Shown piece after piece: positions 9,315-18,493 of a stretch of DNA of 64,000 bases. The stretch is taken from positions 4,898,001-4,962,000 of the forward strand of contig NZ_CP069526.1 of assembly GCF_016889705.1 (NCBI RefSeq). Reading direction: 5' to 3'. Position numbers and translations under genes: made by a program. Numbering within the stretch: position 1 is the stretch's first letter; each line of letters opens with the position of its first letter. Source of the stretch: Amycolatopsis sp. FDAARGOS 1241 (lineage in GTDB: Bacteria; Actinomycetota; Actinomycetes; Mycobacteriales; Pseudonocardiaceae). Below the pieces are notes generated by a model. That model was not told the DNA's origin. It searched no databases and saw nothing but the letters and a program-made list of their open reading frames with translations.

Positions 9315-10859
9315 GTGCAACGCAGGCTCGTGAACCGGCGCCGCGTGCTGTCCGCGGCGCTCGGCACAGGGGCGGTGCTCGCGACAAGCGGGTGCCGGTG
9401 GGCGGCGACAGGATCGGCTGACGCGGGCGGGTCGGACGTGCTCCGGATAGCGCAGCTGGCCGACATCGCCCCCAAGAGCATGCTCAGCCAGAATCCCAAC
9501 GACTTCGCGCTCACGCGCCTCGTCTTCGACCCGCTCACCGAGTACGACCACCACACGCTGCAGCCGCGCCCAGCGCTGGCGACGGCCTGGGAATGGTCCG
9601 ACGCCGGGCGCACCCTCACGCTGCAGCTGCGCGAGGACGTCACGTTCCACACAGGGCGGCCGTTCACCGCCGAAGACGTCGCCGCGTCGATCCACGCCAT
9701 CCAAGACCCGGCACGCTCTTCGCAGCTGGCCACCACCGCGGCGCTCGTCACGGACCTGAGCCCGCAGGGCGCGCACCGGATCGCACTGCGGCTGAGCAAG
9801 CCGGCGGGGAACCTGTTCGACTTGTTCGAGCTGATGCCGATCGTCGACCGCGAGACCTTGGCGGACTTGGCCAGTGGCAAGCAGATCGTGGGCACCGGAC
9901 CGTTCCGGTTCGCGAAGTGGACGCCCGGCGATTCGGTCGAGTTCACCCGCAACCCTCGGTACTGGAAACCGGGTCTGCCGCACCTGTCCGGAGTGCAGAT
10001 CCGCACCATTCCGCAGCTTCAGTCCCTCGTGGCCTCGTTGCGCACCGGTCAGAGCCACCTCGTGCCCGGGCTGAGCCCCGTCGACCTGCTGGGCCTCGCC
10101 GGGGACGACCGGTTCGCCACCACATTCACCGACACGTCCGACAACGCGTGGTACCTCGGCTGCAACCTGCGGGTCGCGCCGCTCGACCGGGCGGAGTTCC
10201 GGCAGGCGTTGGCCTACGGCATCGACCGGGCCCGCATCCGCGAAGTCGTGTTCCGCGGCGCGGGCACGGTCACCAGCCTGCCGTGGCCGGTGAGCTCGCC
10301 CGCCTACCGCGCCGACCTGGCCGCCCATTACGCCCACGACCCCGCCCGGGCCCGCGAACTCCTGGCAGCGGCCGGCGGACCGGGCGCCCGGCTGCAGCTG
10401 GCGTACAACTCGTCGCTGCCCGCCACGGGCTACATGGCCCAGCTGATCCAGTACGACCTCGGCGGGCTGGGTGTCGACATCGAGCTCCTCCCCTTGCTGG
10501 GCAACGACTTCGGCACGCGGCTCTCGTCGGGCGACCTCCCCGCGCTGTGGCTCAACTCGCACGGGTTCGCCCAGCTGAACCCCGCTTCGCTGGTCACCGG
10601 CGCTGCGCCATTCCGCTACACCAAGAACACCTCCGGGTTCACCGACCCGGCCTACGGTGCCGCCGCCGTCCAGGCCTGGACCACCACCGGAACCGCGGCG
10701 CGGCAGGCGTACGACGAGCTGTCGCGGATCCTGCTGGACCAACAGTTCGTGATTTCGATGGTCAACACGGGTGCGACCATGACGGCGACCACGCGGTTGC
10801 ACGGGCTGACCTGGACCATGTTCGACTTCCTCGTCCTCGACCAGGCCCGGCTGGGGTGA
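9315..10859 (+). CDS. ABC transporter substrate-binding lipoprotein, family 5 (DppA/OppA type)
   Basis: This 514-residue extracytoplasmic receptor has a twin-arginine-like N-terminus (VNRRRVLSAALG) and a lipobox (LATSGC), so it is a membrane-anchored lipoprotein, probably Tat-exported. The SBP_bac_5 fold is shown by ALATAWEWSDAGRTLTLQLR, DVTFHTGRPFTAEDVAASI and the VEFTRNPRYWKPG block. The GTG start at 9315 follows AAGAAAGGGG. It is the first gene of a six-gene unit; the stop overlaps a GTG (10856) in front of the next gene. Family 5 proteins bind peptides but also oligosaccharides and metal chelates. The sulfatase and ROK genes downstream favour a sulfated or sugar ligand. Confidence 0.92.
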   Translation: MQRRLVNRRRVLSAALGTGAVLATSGCRWAATGSADAGGSDVLRIAQLADIAPKSMLSQNPNDFALTRLVFDPLTEYDHHTLQPRPALATAWEWSDAGRTLTLQLREDVTFHTGRPFTAEDVAASIHAIQDPARSSQLATTAALVTDLSPQGAHRIALRLSKPAGNLFDLFELMPIVDRETLADLASGKQIVGTGPFRFAKWTPGDSVEFTRNPRYWKPGLPHLSGVQIRTIPQLQSLVASLRTGQSHLVPGLSPVDLLGLAGDDRFATTFTDTSDNAWYLGCNLRVAPLDRAEFRQALAYGIDRARIREVVFRGAGTVTSLPWPVSSPAYRADLAAHYAHDPARARELLAAAGGPGARLQLAYNSSLPATGYMAQLIQYDLGGLGVDIELLPLLGNDFGTRLSSGDLPALWLNSHGFAQLNPASLVTGAAPFRYTKNTSGFTDPAYGAAAVQAWTTTGTAARQAYDELSRILLDQQFVISMVNTGATMTATTRLHGLTWTMFDFLVLDQARLG

Positions 10860-10864
10860 AGCCG

Positions 10865-11818
10865 ATGCTCCGCTACGCGCTGCGGCGCATACCGTCCATG
10901 CTCCTGACCCTGTTCCTCGCCTCGGTGGCGATCTTCGGCCTGACCCGCCTGGTGCCGGGCAGCACCGTGACGGCCATCGCGGGCTCCAACGCCACCCCCG
11001 CCACGATCCAGGCCATCACCCGCGACCTCGGACTCGACCGGCCGCTGCCGGAGCAGTACTGGCGCTGGCTGCACGGCCTGCTGACCGGCGACCTGCAACG
11101 GTCGGCGGTGCTCGGCCAGCCGATCGGGCAACTCATCGCAAGGGGGCTCGGCGCCACCGTGGAGCTCACCGTGGCAGCCGCCGTCCTCGCCGCGCTGCTC
11201 GCGTTCGTGCTCGGCGTGCTGGGTGCCACGAGCCGTCGGGCGTTCGTGCGAGGCGCCGCACGCTCGGTGATGACGTTCGCGCTGGCTGTGCCGCCGTACG
11301 TGTCGGGCACCGCGCTGATCGTGGTCTTCGGAGTGCTGGTGCCGGTGTTCCCGGTCGGCGGCCGGGTCTCCCTGCTGCAGGACCCGGAACTGGGCTGGCA
11401 GTACCTCGTGCTGCCGGCGCTGTGCCTGGCGCTGCCGGTGTCGGCCGTGCTCGGCCGGTTCCTGGCCGACGGGCTCGACCAGGCGTTCACCGAGGACTTC
11501 ACCCGCACCGCGACCGCACTGGGCGTGCGGCGTGGGCGGCTGATCACGGTGCACGCGCTGCCGAACGCCTTACCGCCAGTGCTCACCGTCGCCGGGATCC
11601 AGCTGGGCAACCTGCTCGCCGGCTCGGCGATCGTCGAAGCACTGTTCGCGTGGCCCGGCGTCGGCCAGCTGCTGATCCAGGCCATCACCAACCACGACTA
11701 CCTGCTCGTGCAGGACCTGCTCCTGATCGCCGTCACCGCGTTCCTGGTCCTGCAGCTGCTGACCGACCTCGGTCAGGCCGGGCTCGATCAGCGGACCAGG
11801 CTGGGAGGCCGATCATGA
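10865..11818 (+). CDS. ABC transporter permease, DppB type
   Basis: This 317-residue inner-membrane permease starts MLRYALRRIPSMLLTLFLAS (TM1 of the DppB family), followed by the periplasmic LGLDRPLPEQYWRWLHGLLT segment and about five more TM helices. The EAA loop reads RTATALGVRRGRLITVHALP. A GTG at 10856 overlapping the previous stop would add three residues. Its own stop overlaps the next ATG as ATGA. It forms the channel with the DppC-type protein. Confidence 0.93.
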   Translation: MLRYALRRIPSMLLTLFLASVAIFGLTRLVPGSTVTAIAGSNATPATIQAITRDLGLDRPLPEQYWRWLHGLLTGDLQRSAVLGQPIGQLIARGLGATVELTVAAAVLAALLAFVLGVLGATSRRAFVRGAARSVMTFALAVPPYVSGTALIVVFGVLVPVFPVGGRVSLLQDPELGWQYLVLPALCLALPVSAVLGRFLADGLDQAFTEDFTRTATALGVRRGRLITVHALPNALPPVLTVAGIQLGNLLAGSAIVEALFAWPGVGQLLIQAITNHDYLLVQDLLLIAVTAFLVLQLLTDLGQAGLDQRTRLGGRS

Positions 11819-12666
11819 CCGTACTCGCCGTGGCGGTCCCCGCGCAGCGCCGCACGGGGGTGCTGCATTCGGCTCGCGCCCGGGTGGCGCTGGGCGTGAT
11901 CGTGGTGCTCGGGCTGGCCGGGGCCTTCGCCGGGCTGCTGTCCCCCGAGGACCCGCGCGCCCAGACTGCGCAGCTGCTCACCGGGCCGAGCGGCGCGCAC
12001 TGGCTCGGCACCGACGAGCTCGGCCGCGACCTGCTTTCCCGGGTCCTGCACGGTATCCAGGTCGACCTGGTCGTGGGCGTCGCCGGGGTCGCCGTGGCCG
12101 GACTGCTCGGCGTGCTCGCCGCGGTGCTCTCGGCCCGCTGGGCGGCGGCCGACGTGGTGGCGCAACGGGTCATCGACGTGCTGCTGGCCTTCCCGTCGCT
12201 GATCCTGGCCGTCGCCGTGGCCGCCGTGCTCGGGACGGGCATGGTGTCGATCACGGTGGCGATCGTGCTGTCGCAGGCGCCGATCTGCTGCCGGGTGGTG
12301 CGCGCCGGCCTGCTGGCGCAACGCGATCGCGACTACGCCGTGGCCGCGCGGCTGTCGGGTGTCGGCCCGTGGCGGGTGTTGTTGCGCCACCTCCTGCCCA
12401 CTGCGTTGGACGCGCTGGTGGTGCAGCTGGTGCTGTCGCTGTCGACGGCCGTGTTCCTCGAAGGCGGAATGAGTTTCGTCGGCATCGGCGTGCGCCCGCC
12501 GGACCCATCGCTGGGCAACATCCTGCAGGAATCCGTGCAGTACCTGACTGTGCGGCCGAGTTTCGTCGTCGGGCCGCTGGTCGCCATCACCGCGCTGGTG
12601 CTCGGGTTCACCGTGCTCGGCGACGCGCTCAACAACGCGGCACGACAAGGCGGGAGCCAGACATGA
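11815..12666 (+). CDS. ABC transporter permease, DppC type
   Basis: This is a 283-residue partner permease. It has an N-terminal TM (VALGVIVVLGLAGAFAGLLS), the DppC hallmark HWLGTDELGRDLLSRVLHG and an EAA-loop region YAVAARLSGVGPWRVLLRHL. It starts with the ATG at 11815 inside the previous stop, with GGGAGG just upstream. The stop overlaps the start of the ATPase gene (ATGA), so translation is coupled throughout. Confidence 0.93.
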   Translation: MTVLAVAVPAQRRTGVLHSARARVALGVIVVLGLAGAFAGLLSPEDPRAQTAQLLTGPSGAHWLGTDELGRDLLSRVLHGIQVDLVVGVAGVAVAGLLGVLAAVLSARWAAADVVAQRVIDVLLAFPSLILAVAVAAVLGTGMVSITVAIVLSQAPICCRVVRAGLLAQRDRDYAVAARLSGVGPWRVLLRHLLPTALDALVVQLVLSLSTAVFLEGGMSFVGIGVRPPDPSLGNILQESVQYLTVRPSFVVGPLVAITALVLGFTVLGDALNNAARQGGSQT

Positions 12667-14471
12667 GCGACGCGGTGCTCGAGGTTCGCGACCTGCGGAT
12701 CGGGTTCGGCGCCCGTACGGCGGTCGACGGGGTCGACTTCGCGGTGCGGCCGGGCGAAGTCCTCGGCATCATCGGCGAATCGGGCTCCGGCAAGTCCAGC
12801 GTCGCCCTCGCCGCGCTGCGGATGCTGCCGGCGACGGGCCGCGTGACCGGCGGGGCGGTGCTCCTTCGCGGCACGGACATCGCGGCGCTGAGCGAGAACG
12901 AGCTTCGTGAGTTGCGCGGCGGGGAGATCGGACTGGTGTTCCAGGATCCGATGTCCTCGCTCAACCCCATGCTCTCGATCGGCCGGCATCTCGACGAAGC
13001 GCTGCGTGCGCACGGCAAGGGTTCGGCGGCGCAGCGGCGGACGAGGGCGAAGGAACTGCTCGAGCTGGTGGGCATCCCCGACCCCGATCGGCGGCTGCGG
13101 GAGCGGCCGCACCGGATGTCCGGCGGGCAGCGGCAACGGGTGATGATCGCGCTCGCCCTCGCCGCCGAACCCGCGGTGCTCTTCGCGGACGAACCGACCA
13201 CCGCCCTCGACGCGACCACCGCCGTCGGGGTGCTTGCGCTGCTGAAGCGGGTGGCGCGCGAGCTGGACACCGCGGTCGTGCTGATCACCCACGACATCGG
13301 GGTGGTCGCCGCGACGTGCGAACGCGTCGTGGTGATGCGCACCGGGCAGGTCGTGGAACACGGCGCAGTCGAGGACGTGCTGCTGCGGCCGCAGCACCCG
13401 TATACCCGGGCCTTGCTCGCGGCAGTGCCCCGCCTGGACACACCGCTGCCGAAACACTCCGGTGTGGACGGATCGGCCGAGCCGCTGCTGCAGGTCTCCG
13501 GCCTCACCAAGACCTACCGCGGCCGCCACGGACAGCGGTTCACGGTGCTCGACGACGTGAGCCTGAGTGTCCGACCGGGCGAGACACTGGGCATCGTCGG
13601 CGAGTCGGGCAGCGGGAAGTCGACGCTGGCGCGGGCCGTCGCGGGAGCGCACGCCCCCACTTCGGGTGCGCTCCGGTTCCGCGGCGAAGAGCTGACGGCG
13701 AAGCGTTCGGCACAGCTGCGCCGGGCAATCCAGCTCGTGTTCCAGGACCCCTACGCGTCACTGCACCCGCGGATGCGCATCGGCACCGCACTCGAGGAAC
13801 CGTTGCGCGCGCACGGTCTTCGGGACCGGCGCGCACGAGCCGACCGCGTTGCCGAGCTGCTGCGCGAAGTCGGCCTGGATCCCGACGTCGCCCACCGGCG
13901 GCCCGCCGAGTTTTCCGGGGGACAGCGCCAGCGCATCGGCATCGCCCGCGCCCTCGCCACGGAGCCGGACCTGTTGATCTGCGACGAACCCGTGTCGTCG
14001 CTGGACGTCTCGGTGCAGGCGCGGATCCTGGACCTGCTCGTCGCATTGCGGGAGCGCCTCGGGCTGACGATGCTGTTCATCTCGCACGACCTCGCGGTGG
14101 TCCGGCAGGTGAGCCACCGGATCGCGGTGCTGTACTCGGGTTCGTTGATGGAGCTCGGCCCGGCCGGCCCCCTCACGGACCGGCCGCTGCACCCCTACAC
14201 CGTCACGCTGCTGTCCGCCGCGCCGTCCCCGGACCCGTCAGCCGACCGGCGTCCCGAGGCGCTGCTGCTGCGCGGCGCGGCGAACGGGCAGCCCGTGCGC
14301 GCAACCGGCTGCCCGTTCGCGGACCGGTGCCCCATCGGCCCGGTCGTGCGCGACGGCCGCGGGATCTGCCGGGACCGGCGCCCGGAACTCAGCGAGCACG
14401 AACCCGGCCGGTTCGCCGCCTGCCATTTCGCCGGTACCCTGACCCGGCCGACGACCGAGGAGAGCGCATGA
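12663..14471 (+). CDS. Fused double ATP-binding subunit of the ABC importer (DppD-DppF type)
   Basis: This 602-residue protein carries two complete nucleotide-binding domains. Domain 1 (about 1-270) has Walker A GESGSGKSS, signature MSGGQRQRV and Walker B VLFADEP. Domain 2 (about 290-560) has GESGSGKST, FSGGQRQRI and LLICDEP. A C-terminal oligopeptide-transporter extension contains four Cys (GCPFADRCP...GICRDR...AACHF), typical of DppF/OppF and possibly a metal site. The fusion replaces the usual two genes. The start and stop both overlap their neighbours (ATGA), so all subunits of the importer come from one transcript. Confidence 0.94.
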   Translation: MSDAVLEVRDLRIGFGARTAVDGVDFAVRPGEVLGIIGESGSGKSSVALAALRMLPATGRVTGGAVLLRGTDIAALSENELRELRGGEIGLVFQDPMSSLNPMLSIGRHLDEALRAHGKGSAAQRRTRAKELLELVGIPDPDRRLRERPHRMSGGQRQRVMIALALAAEPAVLFADEPTTALDATTAVGVLALLKRVARELDTAVVLITHDIGVVAATCERVVVMRTGQVVEHGAVEDVLLRPQHPYTRALLAAVPRLDTPLPKHSGVDGSAEPLLQVSGLTKTYRGRHGQRFTVLDDVSLSVRPGETLGIVGESGSGKSTLARAVAGAHAPTSGALRFRGEELTAKRSAQLRRAIQLVFQDPYASLHPRMRIGTALEEPLRAHGLRDRRARADRVAELLREVGLDPDVAHRRPAEFSGGQRQRIGIARALATEPDLLICDEPVSSLDVSVQARILDLLVALRERLGLTMLFISHDLAVVRQVSHRIAVLYSGSLMELGPAGPLTDRPLHPYTVTLLSAAPSPDPSADRRPEALLLRGAANGQPVRATGCPFADRCPIGPVVRDGRGICRDRRPELSEHEPGRFAACHFAGTLTRPTTEESA

Positions 14472-15808
14472 CCGAACCCTCTCGGCCGAACATCTTGCTG
14501 GTGCACTGGCACGACCTGGGTCGCCACCTCGGTGCCTACGGCCATCCCGGTGTGCCAAGCCCGAACGTGGACCGCTTGGCGGAACAGGGACTGCGCTTCG
14601 ACAACGCGTTCGCCACCGCTCCCCTGTGCTCCCCCGCGCGGGGCTCGCTCTTCACCGGGCGGTACCCGCACGACAACGGCCTGCTCGGCCTCGCGCACCT
14701 CGGCTGGGAATACCGCGCCGGCGTGCAAACCCTGCCGGCACTGCTCGGCGACGCCGGCTACCGCACCGCGCTCGCGGGCATGCAGCACGAGAGCAGCGAT
14801 CCGTCGACACTGGGCTACCAGGAGTTCTTCGCGCTGCGCACCACCTACCTCGAACGCGAGTACTGCGACGGCGTCACGGACGCGGCGACGGCGTGGCTCG
14901 CCCGCGCGGCGCTGGAGGACCGGCCGTTCTTCCTCAGCGTGGGCTTCGAGGAGGTGCACCGCCCCTACCCCACCGACCGCTACGCGCCCGACGACCCGGC
15001 GAGGGTGGAAGTGCCGCCGTTCCTGCCGGACAACGCGTGGACGCGCGACGACCTGGCGTCCTTCCAGGGCTCGATCCGCGCGGCCGACGCCGCCGTCGGC
15101 CGGCTGCTGTCCGCTGTGGACGAGCTGCGCCTGACCGCCGACACCTGGGTCGTGTTCACCACCGACCACGGGGTGGCGTTCCCCCGCGCCAAGTCCACTT
15201 TGTACGATCCGGGCACCGGCGTGGCGCTGATCATGCGGCCACCGGCTGCCTGGCCGTCGCCGCGCGGGGCCACCGACCGCCTGTTCAGCCACGTCGACTT
15301 CGTGCCCACCGTCCTGGATGCGCTCGGCCTGCCCGTGCCGCCCGAGGTACAGGGCGTGAGCCACGCCCAGTGGTTGCGCGGCGGTGACCCGGCACCGTCG
15401 CGCGAGCACGTGTTCACGGAGAAGAACTTCCACGACATCTACGATCCGCTGCGCGCGGTTCGCGACGCGGAGTTCAAGTACCTCCGCAACTTCGAGCCCC
15501 GTCCACTCCTGCCGCTGCCAGGTGACCTCGAGTCGAGCCCGACGCGGTACGGCTACGGCGACGCGCACCTGGCGCACCGGCCCGCCGAAGAGCTCTACGA
15601 CCTGCGTGACGACCCGTGGGAACAGCGCAACGTGGCCGCGGACCCGCGGTACGCCGAGGTGCGGGCGCGGCTGTCCTGCTCCCTCGAGTCGTGGCAGCAG
15701 GACAGCGGCGATCCGCTGCTCAAGGGACCGCTGCCGGCGCCGCCGTGGCCGCGGCAGCCGCGCTACGGCGCACTCGTGGCTGACGAAGGCGGCCCGTGGG
15801 CGAGATGA
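14468..15808 (+). CDS. Cytoplasmic type I sulfatase
   Basis: This 446-residue formylglycine-dependent sulfatase has the activation motif C-S-P-A-R at Cys54 (PLCSPARGSLFTGR), recognised by formylglycine-generating enzyme. The N-terminal metal region is NILLVHWHDLGRHLGAYG, with an HD where many relatives have DD. The second metal and substrate region is VVFTTDHGVAFPRAKST, and the C-terminal domain has EELYDLRDDPWEQRNVA, a common sulfatase tail. There is no signal peptide, so it acts inside the cell on an imported substrate. That fits its position between the importer and the ROK regulator, with ATGA overlaps on both sides. The exact sulfate ester is unknown. Confidence 0.92.
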   Translation: MTEPSRPNILLVHWHDLGRHLGAYGHPGVPSPNVDRLAEQGLRFDNAFATAPLCSPARGSLFTGRYPHDNGLLGLAHLGWEYRAGVQTLPALLGDAGYRTALAGMQHESSDPSTLGYQEFFALRTTYLEREYCDGVTDAATAWLARAALEDRPFFLSVGFEEVHRPYPTDRYAPDDPARVEVPPFLPDNAWTRDDLASFQGSIRAADAAVGRLLSAVDELRLTADTWVVFTTDHGVAFPRAKSTLYDPGTGVALIMRPPAAWPSPRGATDRLFSHVDFVPTVLDALGLPVPPEVQGVSHAQWLRGGDPAPSREHVFTEKNFHDIYDPLRAVRDAEFKYLRNFEPRPLLPLPGDLESSPTRYGYGDAHLAHRPAEELYDLRDDPWEQRNVAADPRYAEVRARLSCSLESWQQDSGDPLLKGPLPAPPWPRQPRYGALVADEGGPWAR

Positions 15809-16941
15809 GCGAGCCGAACCCGGTGCGCGCGCGCAACACCGCTGTGGTGCTGGGCCTGCTGCGGGCGCACCGGACGATGTCGCGCACCGAACTGGCGCGC
15901 CGGTGCGGCCTGAGCCTGCCCACGGTGATGGAGATCGTCGAGCAGCTCTTGGCCGACGGCTACGTGCGGGCGGCCGGCAGCGGCCCGGCGACCGGCGGGC
16001 GGCCGTCGCGATTGTACGAGTTCGACCCGAGCGGACGCTTCGCGATCGGCGTCAGTCTGGGCACGCACACGGCATCGGCCGTGCTCACCGATCTCGACGC
16101 CGCCGTCGTCGACGAGGCGAGCGAACCGTCCGAGCTGCTCGTCGGCCCGGACGCGACCGTAGCCCAGACCCGGCGGCTGATCGACCGCGTGCTCCCGGCG
16201 CCACGGCGCGATCGTATCCAGGGCATCGGACTGGGCGTCGCGGCGCTCGTCCTCGACAGCGAAGACCGAGCACTGCGGCCGCACGCCGACTGGCCCGCCG
16301 TGCCGCTGCGCAGCCTGATCGCCCAGCACTACGGGCTCGGCGCGGAGATCGAGAACTACGCGAAGGCCGTCTCGGTGGGTGAGCACCGCTTCGGCGCCGG
16401 CCGCGGAAGGCGCAACATGCTGTGCGTCGTCCTGCAGGACGGGGTCGGCGCCGGGCTGATCTCCGACGGCGAGCTGTACCGGGGCGACGACGGCGCCGCG
16501 GGCCGCTTCGGCGCCACCCTCGTGCACCTGCCGGGGCGGCCGCGGGTGCCACTCGACGAGGTCGCCGGCGCCGCCGGGATCGAGGCGTTGGCCAACGCGC
16601 GGACGCCGGGCCGCAAGTGGCGCGCCGCCGAGGTGTTCGCCGCAGCCGAAGCCGGAGACCCCACCGCACGGGCGGTGGTCGGCGAGGTCGGCGCCGCGCT
16701 CGCCGAAGCCGTCTACAACGCGGTCGTACTGGCCGCCCCGGACCTCGTCGTCCTCTCCGGCAATGTCGCCTCGGCCGGCGGCGCGCTCCTTGCGGACCCG
16801 GTCCGAGACCTGCTCACCCGTGCCCACACCCGCGGCCGCACCCCCTCCGTCGTCCCGGGCACCCTCGGCGAGCAGGCGGGCGCCATCGGTGCGGCGGCGT
16901 TGCTGCTCCAGAACACGTTCGTCGACCCCGTGGTGCTTTAG
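15805..16941 (+). CDS. ROK family transcriptional regulator
   Basis: This 378-residue protein has an N-terminal winged helix (TMSRTELARRCGLSLPTVME) and a C-terminal ROK sugar-kinase-like domain (RFAIGVSLGTHTASAVLTDL, VVLQDGVGAGLISDGELYRG). The usual zinc motif C-x-C-G-x2-G-C-x-E is absent: the equivalent segment reads RPRVPLDEVAGAAGIEA, so it is a non-zinc ROK variant. The ATG at 15805 overlaps the sulfatase stop. It closes the operon and probably represses it until a sugar-like inducer binds; no operator was identified. Confidence 0.9.
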   Translation: MSEPNPVRARNTAVVLGLLRAHRTMSRTELARRCGLSLPTVMEIVEQLLADGYVRAAGSGPATGGRPSRLYEFDPSGRFAIGVSLGTHTASAVLTDLDAAVVDEASEPSELLVGPDATVAQTRRLIDRVLPAPRRDRIQGIGLGVAALVLDSEDRALRPHADWPAVPLRSLIAQHYGLGAEIENYAKAVSVGEHRFGAGRGRRNMLCVVLQDGVGAGLISDGELYRGDDGAAGRFGATLVHLPGRPRVPLDEVAGAAGIEALANARTPGRKWRAAEVFAAAEAGDPTARAVVGEVGAALAEAVYNAVVLAAPDLVVLSGNVASAGGALLADPVRDLLTRAHTRGRTPSVVPGTLGEQAGAIGAAALLLQNTFVDPVVL

Positions 16942-17266
16942 CCACTCCCCCGTCACCCGCGGCGAACACCACGGGTCGCGCCGTTCTCATCAACGGTCAG
17001 GTGCACGCGTCTGTCAGTGCCGTTTTCTCCGGCCCTCATGGTGACCGCAAGGAACTGGTGGGCAACCTCGGCGAGCGCGACGCGAAATGGGGTGCGACTG
17101 TCCGCTTGCCTTCCGATTACTTGAGGCTTTCCGGGTAGGCCAGGTGAAATCCGGCGACGTCCGGCCGAAAATAGCGCAGGGGGCATGTTCGCAGCAGCGA
17201 ATATTCGGTGACGAAGAGGAGGCAGAACGCCTCTAAGGCAAACATACACCTGCGAATACCACAACA
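16942..17266. other. Intergenic after the ROK gene
   Basis: Open frames occur on both strands (plus to 17138, minus 16953-17276), but none has a convincing start, codon bias or motif. No clear terminator hairpin was seen. Confidence 0.3.
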
Positions 17267-17701
17267 GTGCAATCAACGCTCGGCGACCTGACGATCACGC
17301 CCACCGCGCCCTCCGCGCCCACCGCGCCCTCCGCGCCCACCGCGCCCTCCGTGACTCCGGAGCAGATCATTGCCGCGTGGCAGAAGCTGCCAGGTGCCCA
17401 GCCTGTCAGCAGCGTCGGAGACGCCGCGGTGTACGCCAGTCAGGGGCACGGCACCATCCCTGGGGCCGCCAAGCAAACCAGCGAAACCACCGTCGCCGTG
17501 ACGTACACCGGCCCTAAAACGGCACAAGGCAAGCTGGCCACTCTGGTCCGCACCGCCATCAACGGCCGCTGCGCGCATCCCGCCACCCTCTGCTGGCGAA
17601 GCCTGTGCAACGCTCGTGCGAGCGGTCAGAAGATTTCCGCGCTGAGTGGCGATTGCACATGCACGTGCGGTCATCAGGAAGCATGTAAACGCGGGAAATG
17701 A
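17267..17701 (+). CDS. Hypothetical protein with Thr-Ala-Pro-Ser repeats, probably truncated
   Basis: A 144-residue frame opens at a GTG without a ribosome binding site. It has a low-complexity linker of three TAPSAP-type repeats, then a plausible globular stretch (VTPEQIIAAWQKLPGAQPVS to LATLVRTAING), and ends in a Cys-rich tail of doubtful coding quality. The linker-plus-domain arrangement resembles the C-terminal part of an exported protein whose signal peptide has been lost. No family is assigned. Confidence 0.3.
   Translation: MQSTLGDLTITPTAPSAPTAPSAPTAPSVTPEQIIAAWQKLPGAQPVSSVGDAAVYASQGHGTIPGAAKQTSETTVAVTYTGPKTAQGKLATLVRTAINGRCAHPATLCWRSLCNARASGQKISALSGDCTCTCGHQEACKRGK
17303..17350 (+). 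repeat. 18-bp tandem repeat (TAPSAP codons)
   Basis: ACCGCGCCCTCCGCGCCC is repeated 2.7 times in phase, encoding Thr-Ala-Pro-Ser-Ala-Pro. Confidence 0.8.
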
Positions 17702-18225
17702 CCCCCGTACACCGGTCACAAGCTTGGCAGCCGGGTACGGGGCCATTCTCATGCGCTGTTGTGGGTATTGGCCACGGAAACTCCGATGTCAGGGACACGC
17801 CTGTCCGGTCGGAAAATACAAGGCTCTTCGGGGCGGAGGGGAAGCCGACCAAGCGAAGGGGTTGGCAGGGCCGCAGAAGGAATAGCCACCGATGGTTATT
17901 CGGTCGCCGCGGGGTACCCGCGTCTGCACGCGGCGCAGCAGGCTGCGGCACGCTGATAGTCAGCGGAGATGTCGATGGACACAGGCCCGTGCCGGAACTG
18001 CCGATAGGGCTCGTTGTGGTCGAGCTGGCCGTATCAACGCAGCGGCCGTCTACGACCTCACGGCAAGCCACTGCTTGAGCACGACGAGGGGCGCCACGGT
18101 CGCAGGCCACACTTGCACCCGTACCTGCTCCATGGTTGCGGGGTCTTCGTCGGAATCGATGTCCAAGCGGCTCGCAACTCCCAGGTTGGACTTTAGCGCG
18201 CGACACCATGCAATCGGGGACAGTC
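17702..18225. other. Mostly non-coding stretch with a short coding relic
   Basis: On the minus strand, 18050 to about 18200 reads NLGVASRLDIDSDEDPATME and then VRVQVWPATVAPLVVLKQWL before a stop. It has good codon bias but no start, so it is probably the tail of a broken gene. Nothing else is supportable. Confidence 0.35.
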
Positions 18226-18485
18226 TTACTGATCCCAGGGGTGCAGGGCGCTCCAGGTGCCGTTGGCCGCCGTGAAGACCAAGTCCGAGCCTTCGAACAC
18301 TTCCTCGGCGTTCTCCGGGTGCAGGCGCCCGAAGCGTTCGGCGCACAAGTCGACTGCAACGGCCCGTCGAAGCGGGCGAACTGCGGGGGATCGTAGAGCC
18401 AAGCGCGCCCAACACTCTCGTCGATGCGGAACCGGCGCACGTCGAGCAGGTCCACTGTCCTGGCGCTTCTCGCGCCGATGGGCAT
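18226..18485 (-). pseudogene. Small hypothetical gene with a probable single frameshift
   Basis: It starts 8 bp after the YjbR-like gene stop, so it would be cotranscribed with it. The first frame reads MPIGARSARTVDLLDVRRFR and on to YDPPQFARFDG. Near 18357-18363 the coherent sequence moves frame and continues DLCAERFGRLHPENAEEVFE, ending FTAANGTWSALHPWDQ at 18226. One missing base near GACGGGCC would restore about 86 residues. The family is unknown. This may be a sequencing error rather than a dead gene. Confidence 0.45.
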
Positions 18486-18493
18486 GACGAAGG

